64,000 nt of DNA from Owenia fusiformis. Taxonomy: Eukaryota > Annelida > Polychaeta > Sabellida > Oweniidae. The notes beneath the pieces are model-generated. The model saw only the letters and a list, made by a program, of their open reading frames with translations. It was not told the DNA's origin and searched no databases. The stretch covers positions 28,467,223-28,531,222 of the forward strand of contig CAIIXF020000002.1 in NCBI GenBank assembly GCA_903813345.2, in the 5' to 3' direction. Made by a program: the position numbers and the translations under genes. Shown piece by piece: positions 35,985 through 49,200 of this stretch (within the stretch, counting starts at the first letter, position 1; the number at the start of each line of letters is the position of its first letter).

Positions 35985-36370
35985 TTAAAATTGTTATTTT
36001 CCCATGGAAAACTCATTGCACCTATTGTTTCAGCATATTTTTTGTCATCAGAAATTTATTTTCAAGCTAGAGTTTGAATACTATTAACTACTTTTGAAGA
36101 AGTTTAAGACTCCTTGTTGAATAATCTTTTCAGCAATAAAATCAGAAAAAGAAGATCATCTTTTGAGTGAGAAAAATGTTAAAATGATGTTCCCATGCAT
36201 AATATTTCAAATTGCTCGATCATTGATATTCTATTCTCCTTGAGAATTCATTTGACAGATAACATATTGAGAAATGAGTTAATGAGAAATGTCATATCTA
36301 AATCGAGAAATTACTCATGGTTAAAAAATATGACTGTCTAAAATCACTTGCCATACTATACATGTACCTC
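35985..36370 (+). repeat. Dispersed repeat family C, copy 1
   Basis: Homologous in the same orientation to 50130-50520 (shared blocks such as ACTCCTTGTTGAATAAT-like and TTGCCATACTATAC). The LINE at 32560-35967 ends at its left side, so the LINE probably inserted into it. Confidence 0.7.
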
Positions 36371-37000
36371 ATGTTTTTCATTAATCAAATATTAAAGAGA
36401 CAAACATTGATCGTCAACAATTTTAAGATATAAAAACTTTGTTTGAATAGTATGTTCTTTAAGATGCCTATATAACAATCAAAACTGATAAACAAAGTAC
36501 AAAGTTGATACATGTATTTGATAAAATTCAAACATGCTGTTTTGACGCTGTATAACTTAATGTAAAATAACAACAATGATATGGCGAAGGAGTGAACTGT
36601 TAAATATACCCTCGGTGGTCAATTCGTTGTGACTCAAGCAAACAAATAGTAACATCGTGTGCAGAAATAAATGTGCAGACAATAACCTACGGAATATCTA
36701 GTATAAGAACTACACACGCTATGGATTAATCGTTGTGCGATTGAACGTAGTTATTCATTTGCGTGAGATTGATATTACAAGTGAATTCTAGTACAGGGTA
36801 GTTAACAGACTTTGAATCTGTTTCCAAGTGAGCAGGAAGCAACTATATGTCGATGTAACAAGGGGGTAAAAATGTGAAAACATTTTATATAATACCTATA
36901 TTCAAGTCACATGACACACAATACAAATGTCCTACTTTTCAAACTAAACTGTACACTTTGTGATCTTGTTAAGGCTCGTATACTTTTCCAGCGAGACGAG
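36371..37000. other. 5' flank of the Shisa-like gene
   Basis: AT-rich. No TATA box or repeat that I can place with confidence. Confidence 0.35.
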
Positions 37001-38380
37001 ATGAGCAGTGGTAAATCTTTGTTATTCTTGGCCGTGATTGCCCCTTTAGCATTTCAGGGTATGTAAGGGTTCTCTTTTATCTAGTATACAGGGCATTCAA
37101 TAAGTACTGATAAGAAAGCTTGTTTGATTATATTACTTCTATTTTGTATTTTTGTTTTGTAAGTTGAGTAATGTTTTACTAGGCTGCATGGGAGAACCTG
37201 AATCAACACTTAATATTTTTTTCCAATTCAATAACACTAAGTCTTTAACTTCAGTTAAGAGTCCTGACTGTATAACGTTCAGTACATTAGAACAGTATTA
37301 CGAAATCAACACTTATTGAACAACCTGTATAATAACTTTATAGTAAAAATTAGAATTAAGAAAGGAAAGAGATTCCAGAATAAAAGATATAGATTAAAAG
37401 TGATATTTAAATGGTATTGCTACATTACCACGCCTTGTAGTGTTTATTCAGTCATCAGTATTGGCTCTAATCATCCTTCTTATCTCTTGTTTCAACTCTC
37501 TGATGCTTCCATAGGGGGGAAGCCATGATTTTCCAAGGGGGTTCAATTTTCTCCGGCCTGGGGGTTCGGTTTTTAACGAAGGGGTGGGGGGGTTCAAGGC
37601 GAAGGGGATGGAATTGGGGGGGGGGGTTCGCAAGACAGAAACAGTTTAAACAAACCAATCAAATTACAGAATGCAGTATGCACACTCATCAAATAGCTGT
37701 GGTGAAGATGTATGATTCATTGTTCGCGCGAAAATAGTCATTTTTCTAAGAGTGGGATTCTTCCCGACCTTTGCTGGTTTGTTGATCTTTCAGAAAGGGG
37801 GTTGTTACTGGCCGGATTTGATTAATGAAGAAAGGGGGTGCAGGATAAATGGGGGTTCACATGAGGCCCACAAACCACCTCACGATGCCCATGCAGCTAG
37901 AGTTGTAAAAGTGGACAATATCTTTGAAATTGCTCCAAAGATAAAAGTTTGGAGATTCATATTTTGTGATTTTTCGCATTTGGAGCATGTTTCTTAAAAT
38001 GGCCATAAAATCTTTGAGTCCTAGTAGAATGAAATGACATTGAACAAGGTGTAATTGTACCAAATATAAATTCAAAATCCATGTTCCAACACAGACGGAG
38101 TTATTTACATTTGTTTGGGTTATATTTTTGGCTCACTCTGTATTATATGATAGTGTTTTCAGCAAGCCTTGGATATAAATTTGGTTACTGCCCAGCGTAT
38201 GTAGACAGCGAAGGAGTCCCTCGTCTAGGCTTTTACTGTACAATGAATTTCAAACCATATGGACTCCAGCATGTGTTCTGTTGTGGAAACATAACGTACC
38301 GTTACTGCTGTGACGATATGGAGAAAAACTTTGAAGGGATCAAGTTTTCAAAGCTATACCTATACTGGAATCAATGGTAG
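37001..38380 (+). CDS. Shisa-like secreted/cysteine-rich protein, 2 exons seen
   Basis: Exon 1 (37001-37058) encodes MSSGKSLLFLAVIAPLAFQ, a good signal peptide. A phase-1 GT-AG intron joins it to exon 2 (38163-38380). Exon 2 holds the Shisa cysteine pattern C..C..CC..CC: GYCPAYVDSEGVPRLGFYC, then HVFCCGNITYRYCCDD with a sequon NIT. If translation stops at 38378-38380 the product is 91 residues. A donor-like GTAGGG just before the stop leaves room for a further exon. Shisa proteins normally have a membrane helix and a proline-rich tail after this domain; neither is seen, so the gene is either partial, truncated or a secreted Shisa-like form. The intron holds a MITE and a G-rich stretch. Confidence 0.65.
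37085..37331. mobile_element. MITE of about 245 bp in the Shisa-like intron
   Basis: The ends TATACAGGGCATTCAATAAG and (inverse) TATACAGGTTGTTCAATAAG are terminal inverted repeats flanking an AT-rich core. There is no coding capacity. It is a Tc1/mariner-type terminus. Confidence 0.75.
37510..37860 (+). repeat. G-tract-rich segment
   Basis: Many runs of 4-10 G on the plus strand (for example 37537, 37560, 37583, 37616-37627, 37797, 37834). The density would allow G-quadruplex formation on this strand. The short open frames across it on both strands are composition artefacts. Confidence 0.6.
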
Positions 38381-38679
38381 GGCGTTTTGAACGTTCGATT
38401 TTACATAGTTTAATTATGCCCACTTTGAATATTCAATTTCGAGCGTTCTTGGTGTTTATACATCATATAATGACCCTAAATTACCACTTTGGTCATGTGG
38501 CCAGTCATTAGTACATTTTATCTTCCCTGCAAGCTGGGATTATAGGAGTTGATTGCAAAATACATTGAAATGCCAATAAGAAGCTGTAAGCATTAAATGT
38601 TGAGATTTAAAGATATCTCATTTTGTTTACTAGGGTATATTATAAAACAAATAGTCACGATTTGTGTGCTATTCTTTAC

Positions 38680-38960
38680 TTTCAGTTGGGTCGTAGTAGT
38701 TATGATTGGGATAACTCTAGTTTTTGTAGCAGTTGCCCAGATCACATAGAACATAAAGTGAAGCCACTATGTATGCAAACGACTACAGTTCAGATGTATT
38801 GTGCATCGATGCCGTTTGTGTTATTTTCCATGCCCCTATTTGTCAGTCTGGAATGTGGTTTGGTATCTATCAGGCATCGAGTGCTCTATGTTTTGATTAT
38901 GATGGTCCCCATTCTGGGCGGAATGCTACGCCCTCCTGGAATAAATAGATTGGCCCGTGA
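38680..38960 (-). pseudogene. Second stray SLC6-type last exon plus 3' flank, broken
   Basis: On the minus strand, 38940-38860 resembles the SLC6 last exon (VAF..PEWGPS, then SKHRALDA) but needs frameshifts and contains stops. 38860-38680 matches the 3' flank of the stray exon at 32285-32465 in inverted orientation (shared GTAGTTATGATT and AGTGGCTTC blocks). The plus-strand open frame 38623-39018 is the antisense of this fragment, not a gene. Confidence 0.7.
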
Positions 38961-40234
38961 CTACATAATCTATTTTCAAGAGTATTCTATGGAATTGATA
39001 TCGTTAAAGACAAATTAAGAATGATTTATCCATCAATGTTTGCATTACATTTAACTTACAACAAAATATGATATCCTTATAGCATCGACAGTGATTGTGG
39101 AAAAGGTAAATAAGAAATTACCATAGCAATAAGCTACTGTATTAACATAAGAATGAATTTGGACTTCAATTGTCGGTGAAAGGATTGGACATACTTACAA
39201 CGTTTCACTTTTTTAAAACCTTCATGGACGAGCTCGGAGGAAAGGCTCCAGAAATTTGTTCTGGCGACCGTCTTTAGCTCGCGTTGGGTCTGTTCACAGA
39301 CAAATCGTCCAAATGACGCCCATAGTCAGTCGTTATTCCGCACAAATACGTGAACACAATTGTAGACGTTTATAAAGGTTCAAAGTAGATTTTCATTAAG
39401 ATTTACTAGTAGGTTCGTCGTTTAATTTATTGAGGACATCGTAGTTTAGGGTATTTTACACCAACCACCCCTCGTTTCACAGACTTAGGGTTTGAGAACT
39501 TTTGAGAATTTGCTTGACTCGGGTTAGGTGTTAACTTTCCATATAAAACATTTCAAATGCAAAGTATTGCCAAACATTTCAAATGCATAGTATTGCCATC
39601 TATAAAAACACAGACATATTTTTTACTTGATGACAGAACCTTTTGGCCTTATTTACCTAGTCATTAAACCTGTACTGAACGCCCCTTTTAGGACAAAATA
39701 AATATCATAGCCGCTTGAAATTAGATTTGTTAAAAAGAATCAATAAAGTGGCTATCTAAAGTTGAAACGACCCTTGCCGTTTGTGTTAAGATGAATTCAA
39801 GTAAAACTTAACGTTAACGCTTTAAACAGATTTGACACCTAAAAGTATAAACATACGAAAGCATATATACTACGATGCACAGTTGAGAGTTTATTTGTGT
39901 ATGACACTCTACTAAGGTGATTCGGAAGAGGCGCTTCATCGGCATAATCAGGTGCAAAAGGTATGTGTGTTTTTTATTTTTGTTATAACAAACATCATTC
40001 AATCAATTTTTTGATCCGATTCATTTTTGACCAGTTGAACTGTTTTTGCAAAGTTGCATGGAGGAGTAAACAAGGGTAAGAACCTAGTAGTAAATATTGG
40101 AATGGTGTCTTATTTGCTACTGACGAAGGAATCCTAGCCCCTTTACTCCACCCACTACATGGCTGATTTATACGAACCATATTGTAATGTATATTGCGAA
40201 ATATGTTTATATGTTATATAATTCGTCCTACTAG
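38961..40234. other. 5' flank of SLC6 gene, no gene recognised
   Basis: No domain-bearing frame or inverted repeat was seen. A short duplicated word (AACATTTCAAATGCA) lies at 39547 and 39574. The sequence directly before the SLC6 ATG (TCCTACTAG) looks like a splice acceptor, so a non-coding first exon may lie here. Confidence 0.4.
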
Positions 40235-43200
40235 ATGTCTGAATCGACGAATAGCGAGAGAGGGAATTGGACTGGGAAGCTCGATTTCATTCTTTCTTGT
40301 ATCGGATTCAGTGTTGGACTCGGCAACGTTTGGAGGTTTCCGTATCTTGCTTACGAGAATGGAGGAGGTATATGATATAATATTCAAAGGGTGGGGCAAA
40401 GAAAAATAAACCATGCAAATCGTTAAACAACTTACACTTAAACCGTAGCTGTACCACGAGCGTTTAGAGAAAGGCCATTAACAATAATACTCGAGGTGTT
40501 CCCGTATATCAAAAGAATTAAGATTTTTAAATGTAAAATTCACCATTGACAAGTTAAACTCAAAACTTGATCAGGTCAGACTGATTTAAACTGCGCAAGT
40601 CTAGTATTTTGTAATAAATCAACACTTTAATGGATCTATGTACACGAAAAAAACGACTTGCGATTCAAGTTTTACATTTATTGACTAAAGCAATCTATTT
40701 TGAAATAGTTTTTTTAAATAACATTTTCTTCAATTTAGGCCTTGTACACTGTATATTGTATTCCCTTAGTTTCAAAAGAAACCTTTTATGACCTATATAA
40801 AATATAATTTAGAAGCATTTTTATACCATATGCCATATTTTAGGAGCGTTTCTTATACCAAATGTCATAATTTAGGAGCGTTTCTTATACCATATGCCAT
40901 ATCATATTTTAGGAGCATTTCTCATACCATATGCCATTATGCTTCTCGTATGTGGGCTACCTCTGTATTTCATGGAGCTCGCATTGGCACAATTCTGTTC
41001 ACGGGGACCAGTTTCGTGTTGGACTATATCTCCAATGTTTAAAGGTAGTATGTCACAATGAAACATGAATGATTATGATAAATTATTTCTCATATAAGGA
41101 TATTGGGGTAAGTCGAGGCAAATCTAGTATATCTGTCCGAGACCCGAAGTTCTTCAAGACAGAGATATTTTGACTGAGGTGGTTCACAATTCACATATCC
41201 CGGCAGATAACTCTATGACGAGTATACATCCACTCCAGGTGATATTTACTTGGTATAATTTCAATTCGAATAGTTTCATAACCCGAATACCCGGAACCCG
41301 AACGTTCCAGGTATTATGTTCGCTCTTGTTCAAACACGACCGAATATGTGATAAAAACTATATTCTGCTCACTGTTGAATGCAACATTTTACAAACGTGG
41401 TTAGTGTTTTATGTTACTGTACTTTAAACACGTCTTTGTAGGAGCTATTGAAAAGTTACTTTTTTAATCATTTTAGGTCTAGGTTACGCAATGGTCATCA
41501 TTTCCTCTCTGGTTTGCATCTACTATAACGTAATAATAGCATGGGCAATATTTTACCTATGCGCGTCCTTTACGTCGGAGTTACCATGGCAACACTGTGG
41601 TAACGTATGGAATACAGACGCATGCATGGAGAGAAACGCGAGTGCTCGGACATTTATTCAAGGGTCAAACATAACACTTTCAGGTAATAAATCATGGATG
41701 TAAGTATAGGAGATTTTCACTATCATAATAATTATTTATTATTTTGTGTTTCTGGATAAACGAACGTCCGGCAGAAATTATGAAAAAATGTATTGATGGT
41801 CAGAACAGGCGTCTGTGGGCGCGAACCTAATGTCTCGGTCTTTCTTGATCTACGGCAACCGTACTGCGCCCGTAGCTTCCCAAAATCGAGATAAATATGC
41901 AGCATAAAATATAATGATACGCCGTACGATGTGGTTTTCTATATCGATTTTGTGAAGCTACGGTACCGTACGGCCGCCGTAGACCAAATATGACTGAGGC
42001 TTAAACGTCTAGCAATAACGTACACGATAAAATTCTTTCATTATATCAGCACGATTAAAATAAAATCCCAAGGTTAATAAATGTATTAATTTAAAAACTT
42101 AAAACAAGTCTGGAGTATTATATTTATTATTATACAGAATGTCCGTAGATATTGCACATGTACTTTTTAGATATTTGCTCAAACTCAACGTTGAAGGCTG
42201 ACATTAATGATTCAACAATAGTTTGTCCAACTGCACCAAGTCAAGAATTTTGGAAGTGAGTTACCGAACACTTCTCATACGTTTGGGATAAAGAAGCATA
42301 AAGACAAATATTGTGTATAAAGTGTTACATACCTAGACAAATACTAAACATATAGCATTGTGCCAAATGGTCATATAAAAACGAATTACTTTAAATCCGA
42401 GAAAAATATTTTAAGTAATGTCTAAAGAAAAGCGCATAACCTTTTTTATTACAGTAACTACGTGCTAGAGATTTCATCCGGTATTGAGGAAACAGGGATA
42501 ATCCGATGGCCTCTCGCACTATGCCTCTTGCTCGCATGGATCGTCGTATTTCTTTGTCTTTCTAATGGAATAAAATCCTCGGGGAAAGTAAGACGTTTTT
42601 TCTGTAATAAAAATAAGATTTTGATTGATTTTTATAATATATGAGTGACCGATAGATGGAGGCACCAGTATAAAATATTTATAAAAGAAATATGTAGGTC
42701 GTTAACCTCATCCATATTTAAAAACAAATAATTAATTGCTAACTGTATTTTATCATTTGAGGTATTTCTCATACACTTCATTATCACTGCATTGTTTTTT
42801 TCTGAAAACTCAAATGGTACATTATGAGACCTTTATTTCAAATGTAGAATCTACAAAGTATGACATAGCTAGTGCAGTTTCAATAACGAAACTTATCTGG
42901 TTACACGTACATTCAATAAGACACAACCTTCTCCCAACAGCGTCCCAACTCACCTTTGAGGCGAAAGTTGATGGGATCTGGTATTTATAGTTTGTCATCA
43001 TCTGGACGCATGCGCATTTTATACTTTATCGGACAGTTTAACCCGTTTTTTCAGGTTGTGTATTTCACTGCATTGTTCCCATATGTTGTTCTCATCATCT
43101 TGTTGGTCAGGGGAGTAACACTGGAGGGTTACTGGAAAGGGGTCGAATTCTACATCATCCCGGAATGGGAACAAATGAAATCTGCAAAGGTAAAATGATC

Positions 43201-46200
43201 GATTCCTATTCAATAACAAGTTATGATTCTCTGTCTGTACTAAATGTTCATAACATATATATCGCTGGGCTTAGTTACCCACCCGCGAAAGGCTAAGACC
43301 TCGTCGTCGGCATGGCGGTGCTCACCAAGTTACGATACTAGTTCTGAGTTTCCAGCTCGAGAAGGAGACAATCCTATAATTCCTTAATTATGGTATGACC
43401 AAGTGGCATTGCACAAGGTCGTCCAATAATTTTGCCAGCTCGAGGACGAGACTGTTGTATAGTTAACTATGGTATGACCAAATAGCATTGCACGAGGGTC
43501 GTCCAATAATTTTACATAATCGCAGGTATGGGGGGCTGCTGCAACCCAAATATTTTATTCACTTGGAGTTGGATTTGGAGGACTCCATGCTATGTCCAGT
43601 TACAATAAGTTTCACAATAACGTCTACAGGTAAGATAAGGCTATATTCGGGTGTTTGAGTATCACATTCCTTTCGTCGTAAGTCGTACAACCGAAAGTCA
43701 CTTTTGGATCACTTATCAAAGCCTGTATTAGAACTGTTGTAACACCCCTCGTACAAATATTAGCAATTGACTAGCTAGTTATCAAAATGTTGTGCCCATT
43801 CTGAAATATAAGAGCAGAAAAACTGAAAAGGTCAAATTTCATAATTTTTCGAGACCAAATTTCCATTTGCTTCAAATTGTAATGAAACACCCTATGCAGA
43901 CAGCGCCTGTGGGAAATATTGGGTGCGGCGCAAATGAGCGGAGGGTGCGGATCTAACGGTCATTTTTGAATTTAAAATTGGGATATTTCTGAAACTAAGC
44001 CGTTTTGGGACTTCAAATATACCAAGATATGTGTATTTGACACCAAATATCAATAAAATTGTGAAAATAGTAGTGCAATTCATTTAATAGCGACGCAGTA
44101 TGCCTTAAACATTTCCCAGACCTATATATTTTGAGACTATCCTTTTAATACTGCGTCCCCAGCATTCATAAAAAATGGTGTTCAAGATACACTACCCATG
44201 CAAATTATGTTCTTCAGATATGAGCCCCCTTTAAATATTGGGTGCGGAGGTACGTTTATGGAGCTCCTTCGCACCCAATATTTAGAGGGGGCTCATATCT
44301 GAAAAACATTCCGAATTTTTATAAAATCACACAGATACTGCCTGGCTTCCAAGATGTAAAAATAGTTTGTATAGATAGTGTACCTTGAACACCATTTCTT
44401 ATGAATGCTGGGGACTCAGTATTAAAAGGATAATTTCAAAATATATAGGTCTGGGAAAGGTTTAAGGCACACTACGTCGCTATAGAATGAATTGCGCTAC
44501 TATTTTCACAATTGTATTGATATTTGGTGTCAAATACACATATCTTGGTATATTTGAAGTCCCAAAACGGCTTAGTTTCAGAAATATCCCAAATTTAAAT
44601 TCAAAAATGACCGCAGAGGTTTGGTGTCTTGTGGGCACTTCGGGTTGGAACAACAACCTTCACATTAAATGTACATGTCCACATGCTTTACCTACAGCGT
44701 AAAATGCAGTTTCCTCGACCCGTCACTAGGTATATTTGTTTTAATTTTCAAGGGATGCAGTCATTATCGCAGTAATAAACTGCGCGACCAGTGTGTTCGC
44801 AGGCTTTGTGGTGTTCAGCGTACTTGGGCATATGGCTCACAGGAGTAACGTGGAGGTTAAAAATGTGGTAGACACTGGTGAATATTTAAGTTACCCATTT
44901 GATTTAATAAGATAAATGCATGCACATACCATGGTACATATAATGAACAGGTCGCCGAACCAACTACCTCTCTATTTTTCCTTGCTACGCCCTTGGTGTG
45001 TGGCTAATTAATTAAGATAAGTACTGTAAGTTTACGACGTTATGCAGTCTGGAGGCCGACATTATAAACCCACTGTTATTTATCGGTTTTTATAATAAGA
45101 TAAGTAAATTAATTATAGTAACTTACTATTAATTGTATCGTTTTCAAGGATTTTTTCTCATGTACATGTAGGTCCAGGTTTGGCGTTCGTTGCGTATCCA
45201 GAGGGTGTAGCTTTAATGCCAATTGCCCCTTTATGGTCTATTCTTTTCTTCTTGATGATATTCACGTTGGGACTTGACAGTCAGGTATAGCTTCCTGTTA
45301 TTAGACGTTCCAGTGTTCTCAAATATTTTGAAGTGACGGTTAGCACAGACACGAGTCCCACCATCACAGTATCAATGAACTCAATCCATAACTATGTAAA
45401 CTATATGTATTAGTTGATTGGATCATTTTGGTGGTCAGCGATTGATACCAAAACTCTGCGTAATGCCTGGGTCACGTTTGCTCCGATCCATCGGCCGGCG
45501 CCCGGCCGATTGAATGTTTTGCTCAATATTGTATTCAATTTTGAACAAAATATTCAATCTGCCGGGCGCCGTAGTGAAAATCGGAGCAAATGTGACCAAG
45601 GCATTAATCACATCATCTGGATTTAGACTAAGTAATGCCTTGGTCACATTTGCTCCGATTTTCAGCACCAGCGCCCGGCCGATGAGTATTGAGTACAATT
45701 TTGAACAAAATACTTAATCGATCGGGCGCCGTCGTAAAAATCGGGGCAAATGTGACCATGGCATTATAATTAGTATGTGTAACGTAGGCTTGCTTGTAGT
45801 CATGTACCTTCCTCTCAGTCACTCACATCGATAACAAATAAAACTCTGTAGTTCATCCTACCTTTCAGTTTGCGATGATGGAGACTGTCATCACAGGCTT
45901 AACTGACGAGTTTCCAGTTTTACGTAAGTGGAAGACTTTGTTTACGATGGCAATCTGTATCGTTTTCTTCTTCTTAGGACTTCCAATGGTAACTAATGTA
46001 AGTGTATCAGATTTAAATCAACCCACTTTATCCCACGCACCACTGGAGAGAAAACGGAAAACGATCTAATATTACCATTCGACATAACAAATGATGTGTT
46101 AAATTGCATTGATTACTATTTTATCATCCAAATTCCCCAGTATTTTAGCTCACATGGTGAGCTATTACAATCACTCACATGTCCGTCTGTCTCTCTGTCC

Positions 46201-49200
46201 GTCCGTCCGTACGTCTCTCTGTCCGTCCGTCTGTCTGTCTGTCAACAATTGGCCCATTAGTGTGTGCCAAATTGCTTTCTAAGTGGCTTAGTTAGGCTAA
46301 ACCTATGTTGTGGTAGCTTACTATGAATTGACCCATAGTCATTTTAGATTGATCTATTATCTATTCATTTTTACTTGTCTGCATTCAAAATAGTGACACG
46401 AAAGGGCTAAACGGCTTGCACCAAGGTGCGACCGTCAAAAAGATGAGTTTGAAAAATATAAATTTTTTTAAATAATACTTGTAAGTATACAAAATAGGAT
46501 GCAAATTTGATATTGATGTGTAATGATAGTCCATTCGGATGTGGTAATTTTATGAAAAACAATTATGGTAAAAAATTGGATATTTATGACCTTAAAATGC
46601 GTTTTCAATTAAAAAGTTATTGTTGTCAAGGATATTATTCCTATTTTATAGAATCAATGTCTTTTAAATATACCAATAACCATTTCATTAGTTTTTGACA
46701 AAGTAAATAATTATAGGGCTCACACAAGGATCAACTTTGTTCACAGCGTTTTCATTTAAGTGATGTTTTGAAAGAATACGAAGGTAAACTCAATTTTATA
46801 TTTTATTTGTTGAAGAAAAAATAATTATATGTTTGTTTTCTTGTTTCGACTGAAAAATCTCAATTCATCGCCCTTGCTTTGCAAGCAGGAGAGTCTACAC
46901 CAGTACGAAAAAGTCTTCAAAAAGTTGATCCTTGTGTGAGCCCTACAATTATTTACTTTGCCAAAAACTTATATAATGGTTTTTCGGATATATAAAAATC
47001 ATTTAATAGGTAAAATAGGAATAGTATCATTGACTTTTGATTTTGAATAAAAAGGTATTACGAGCATATAGTGCATTACTTCCAGGACAACCCTTTATAT
47101 TTATAGTGATGCAGCAGATAGTGAAGTTGATTCTTTTTAGTTTATAGCTTGCAGACAGTGATCTAAGAGACATCATCTTGTAGTAATGGGTGTGACAGTG
47201 ATGAGTTTTGATGGTTTATCTTATGGACGTCATATTAAAAGATACCAATTTGCATTACATCAACATCAAAGAAGTTTGATTTGTTCACAGATACGTGTCA
47301 GAGTGATACCTGTAGCAGTTGCACTAGATTGATATACAACAAGATATGTGTGAGCATTCATTGCAACATTTAATTGAGAGTTCTAATTTTACTAAATCTG
47401 ATGGAAAATTAGATAATTTAAGTCTATCTCTTTTGGTTTATTCAATTTAAATATTACTTTTCCAATACAGATACCTTAGTTTTGAAACATTAGCAGCAGT
47501 TTCATTTCAAAAAGATCAGTTTTCAACCTCGTATGTTTTGTTCATAAAATGTGTATTCAACATAGGTCAAAAGTCAGGGTCATTTCAAGTTTAAAAAAAT
47601 CAATATATAGGGTAGTTGGCATTTTAAGACATTTTTCCGATGATGTGACCCTTCACAACCAATGATTATGTGACCGGAGGTGACTGGATAAAAGCAAACA
47701 AACTTTCACTTAATATTGGCAAAACCAATGCTATTCTATTTGGACCCCAAAAAAATCAAACAAATCTGAATCTTAAAATACGCAATGAGAACATAAATTT
47801 CCGGGAAAAAATTGACTTTCTTGGAATTATTATTGATAAAAACTTGAAATTTAAAGAGCACATAAAATCTGTTGAAACAAAGATTTCTCGCGTCATTGGT
47901 TCTCTTTATCACATTAAACATCTACTTCAAATAGACAGTTTCAAAACAATTTACTACTCATTGATACACTCTCAATTAAATTATTGCAACATAATCTGGG
48001 GTAACACATTTAAATCATTTTATGATCGTCTACATAAACTGCAGAAACAATTCTTAAGGCTAGCTTTAAATAAGGATAGACTTTCTCACTCCGCTCCCCT
48101 ATTTAAAGATCTTAGAATATTAAATATTTTTGATGTCAACAGATATTGTACTGGTCAGTTCATGTACAAAATCTTTAATAAGCACCCCAGTCTTCCAAAA
48201 AATCTATTTCAAGACTTGTTTGATATCAACATTAATATTCATCATCATTACACAAGACAATTGCATTATTTTCATATCCCTAAATGCTCTAAACTTTCCC
48301 TTCGCTATCTGGGTCCTAATCTTTGGAATGCTCTACCACATGATATTAAAAAATGCTCCACTCTAAATATTTTCAAATCTTCATATAAAAAACTACTCAT
48401 CTATCGTTAATGTATAATACCAATATCATACTATACTGTTGATTTTATACTGGTACCCGATTTTTGTAACATTTTTACATTGTACATTCCTTAGATTAAT
48501 TGTTAATACCATTTTTATATACCTACATGTAACATAATATAAGTGTTTTCTTTTATATGTAGTCTAGTTGTCATTTTAATGATTTCTGTTAAACCGCAAC
48601 ATATACCCACTAGGGTGTCTAGCGGCTTGTTTTTATAGTGTATATTATATAAGAATTATGAAATAAATAATTGAATTGAATTGAATTGAGGTAAAGATCA
48701 ACTGAATGGGTATAGGTAATTTCAAAGTCAATATCTAGCAATTTGATGTTTTAAGGCAATTGAGAATAATTCTGACCTTTGACAACCCATTATTAGGTGA
48801 CCTGTTGTCAATGTCAAGATCATTTCAAGGTCATCAATATCTAAGTATTTGGCGTTTTTGGGCTGAGGTTACCCTTTGTGTATCATGAATGTGTGACCTG
48901 AGGTCAAGGTTATTCCAAGGTCAAAGATCAGTATCTAAGTATTTGGTGTATTAAGGCACTGGGATCTGCTGTGGCCCCTAGCGACTCATGATAGGGTGAC
49001 TTCCAAGGTCAATATCTAGCAATTTGGAGTTTAAAGGCAATTGAGAACAATTGTGATTGGCGACCAATGATTATGTGACCTGATGTCAAGGTCATTTCAA
49101 GGTCAAAGGTCAATATCTAGGTATTTGGCTTCTGTGGGGCTGTTCTATTTATAATGACCAATGATAAAGTGACCAGAGATCCATGTCAGTGTTTATACTA

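Noticed and set aside
38623-39018. 131-codon open frame next to the Shisa-like gene, with a hydrophobic stretch that could pass for its missing TM exon
   Set aside because: It is the antisense of a stray SLC6 last exon and its 3' flank, also present at 32.2-32.5 kb.
40788-41042. 84-codon frame over SLC6 exon 2
   Set aside because: It starts in the duplicated acceptor units and runs out of frame with the transporter; the true exon is 40913-41044.
43892-44702. Two similar open frames on opposite strands in SLC6 intron 7
   Set aside because: They are the two arms of one inverted repeat; no known domain.
46143-46260. (GTCCG)n tract considered as a CRISPR-like or telomere-like array
   Set aside because: Simple 4-base repeats without spacers, inside a transposon-like element of an animal genome.
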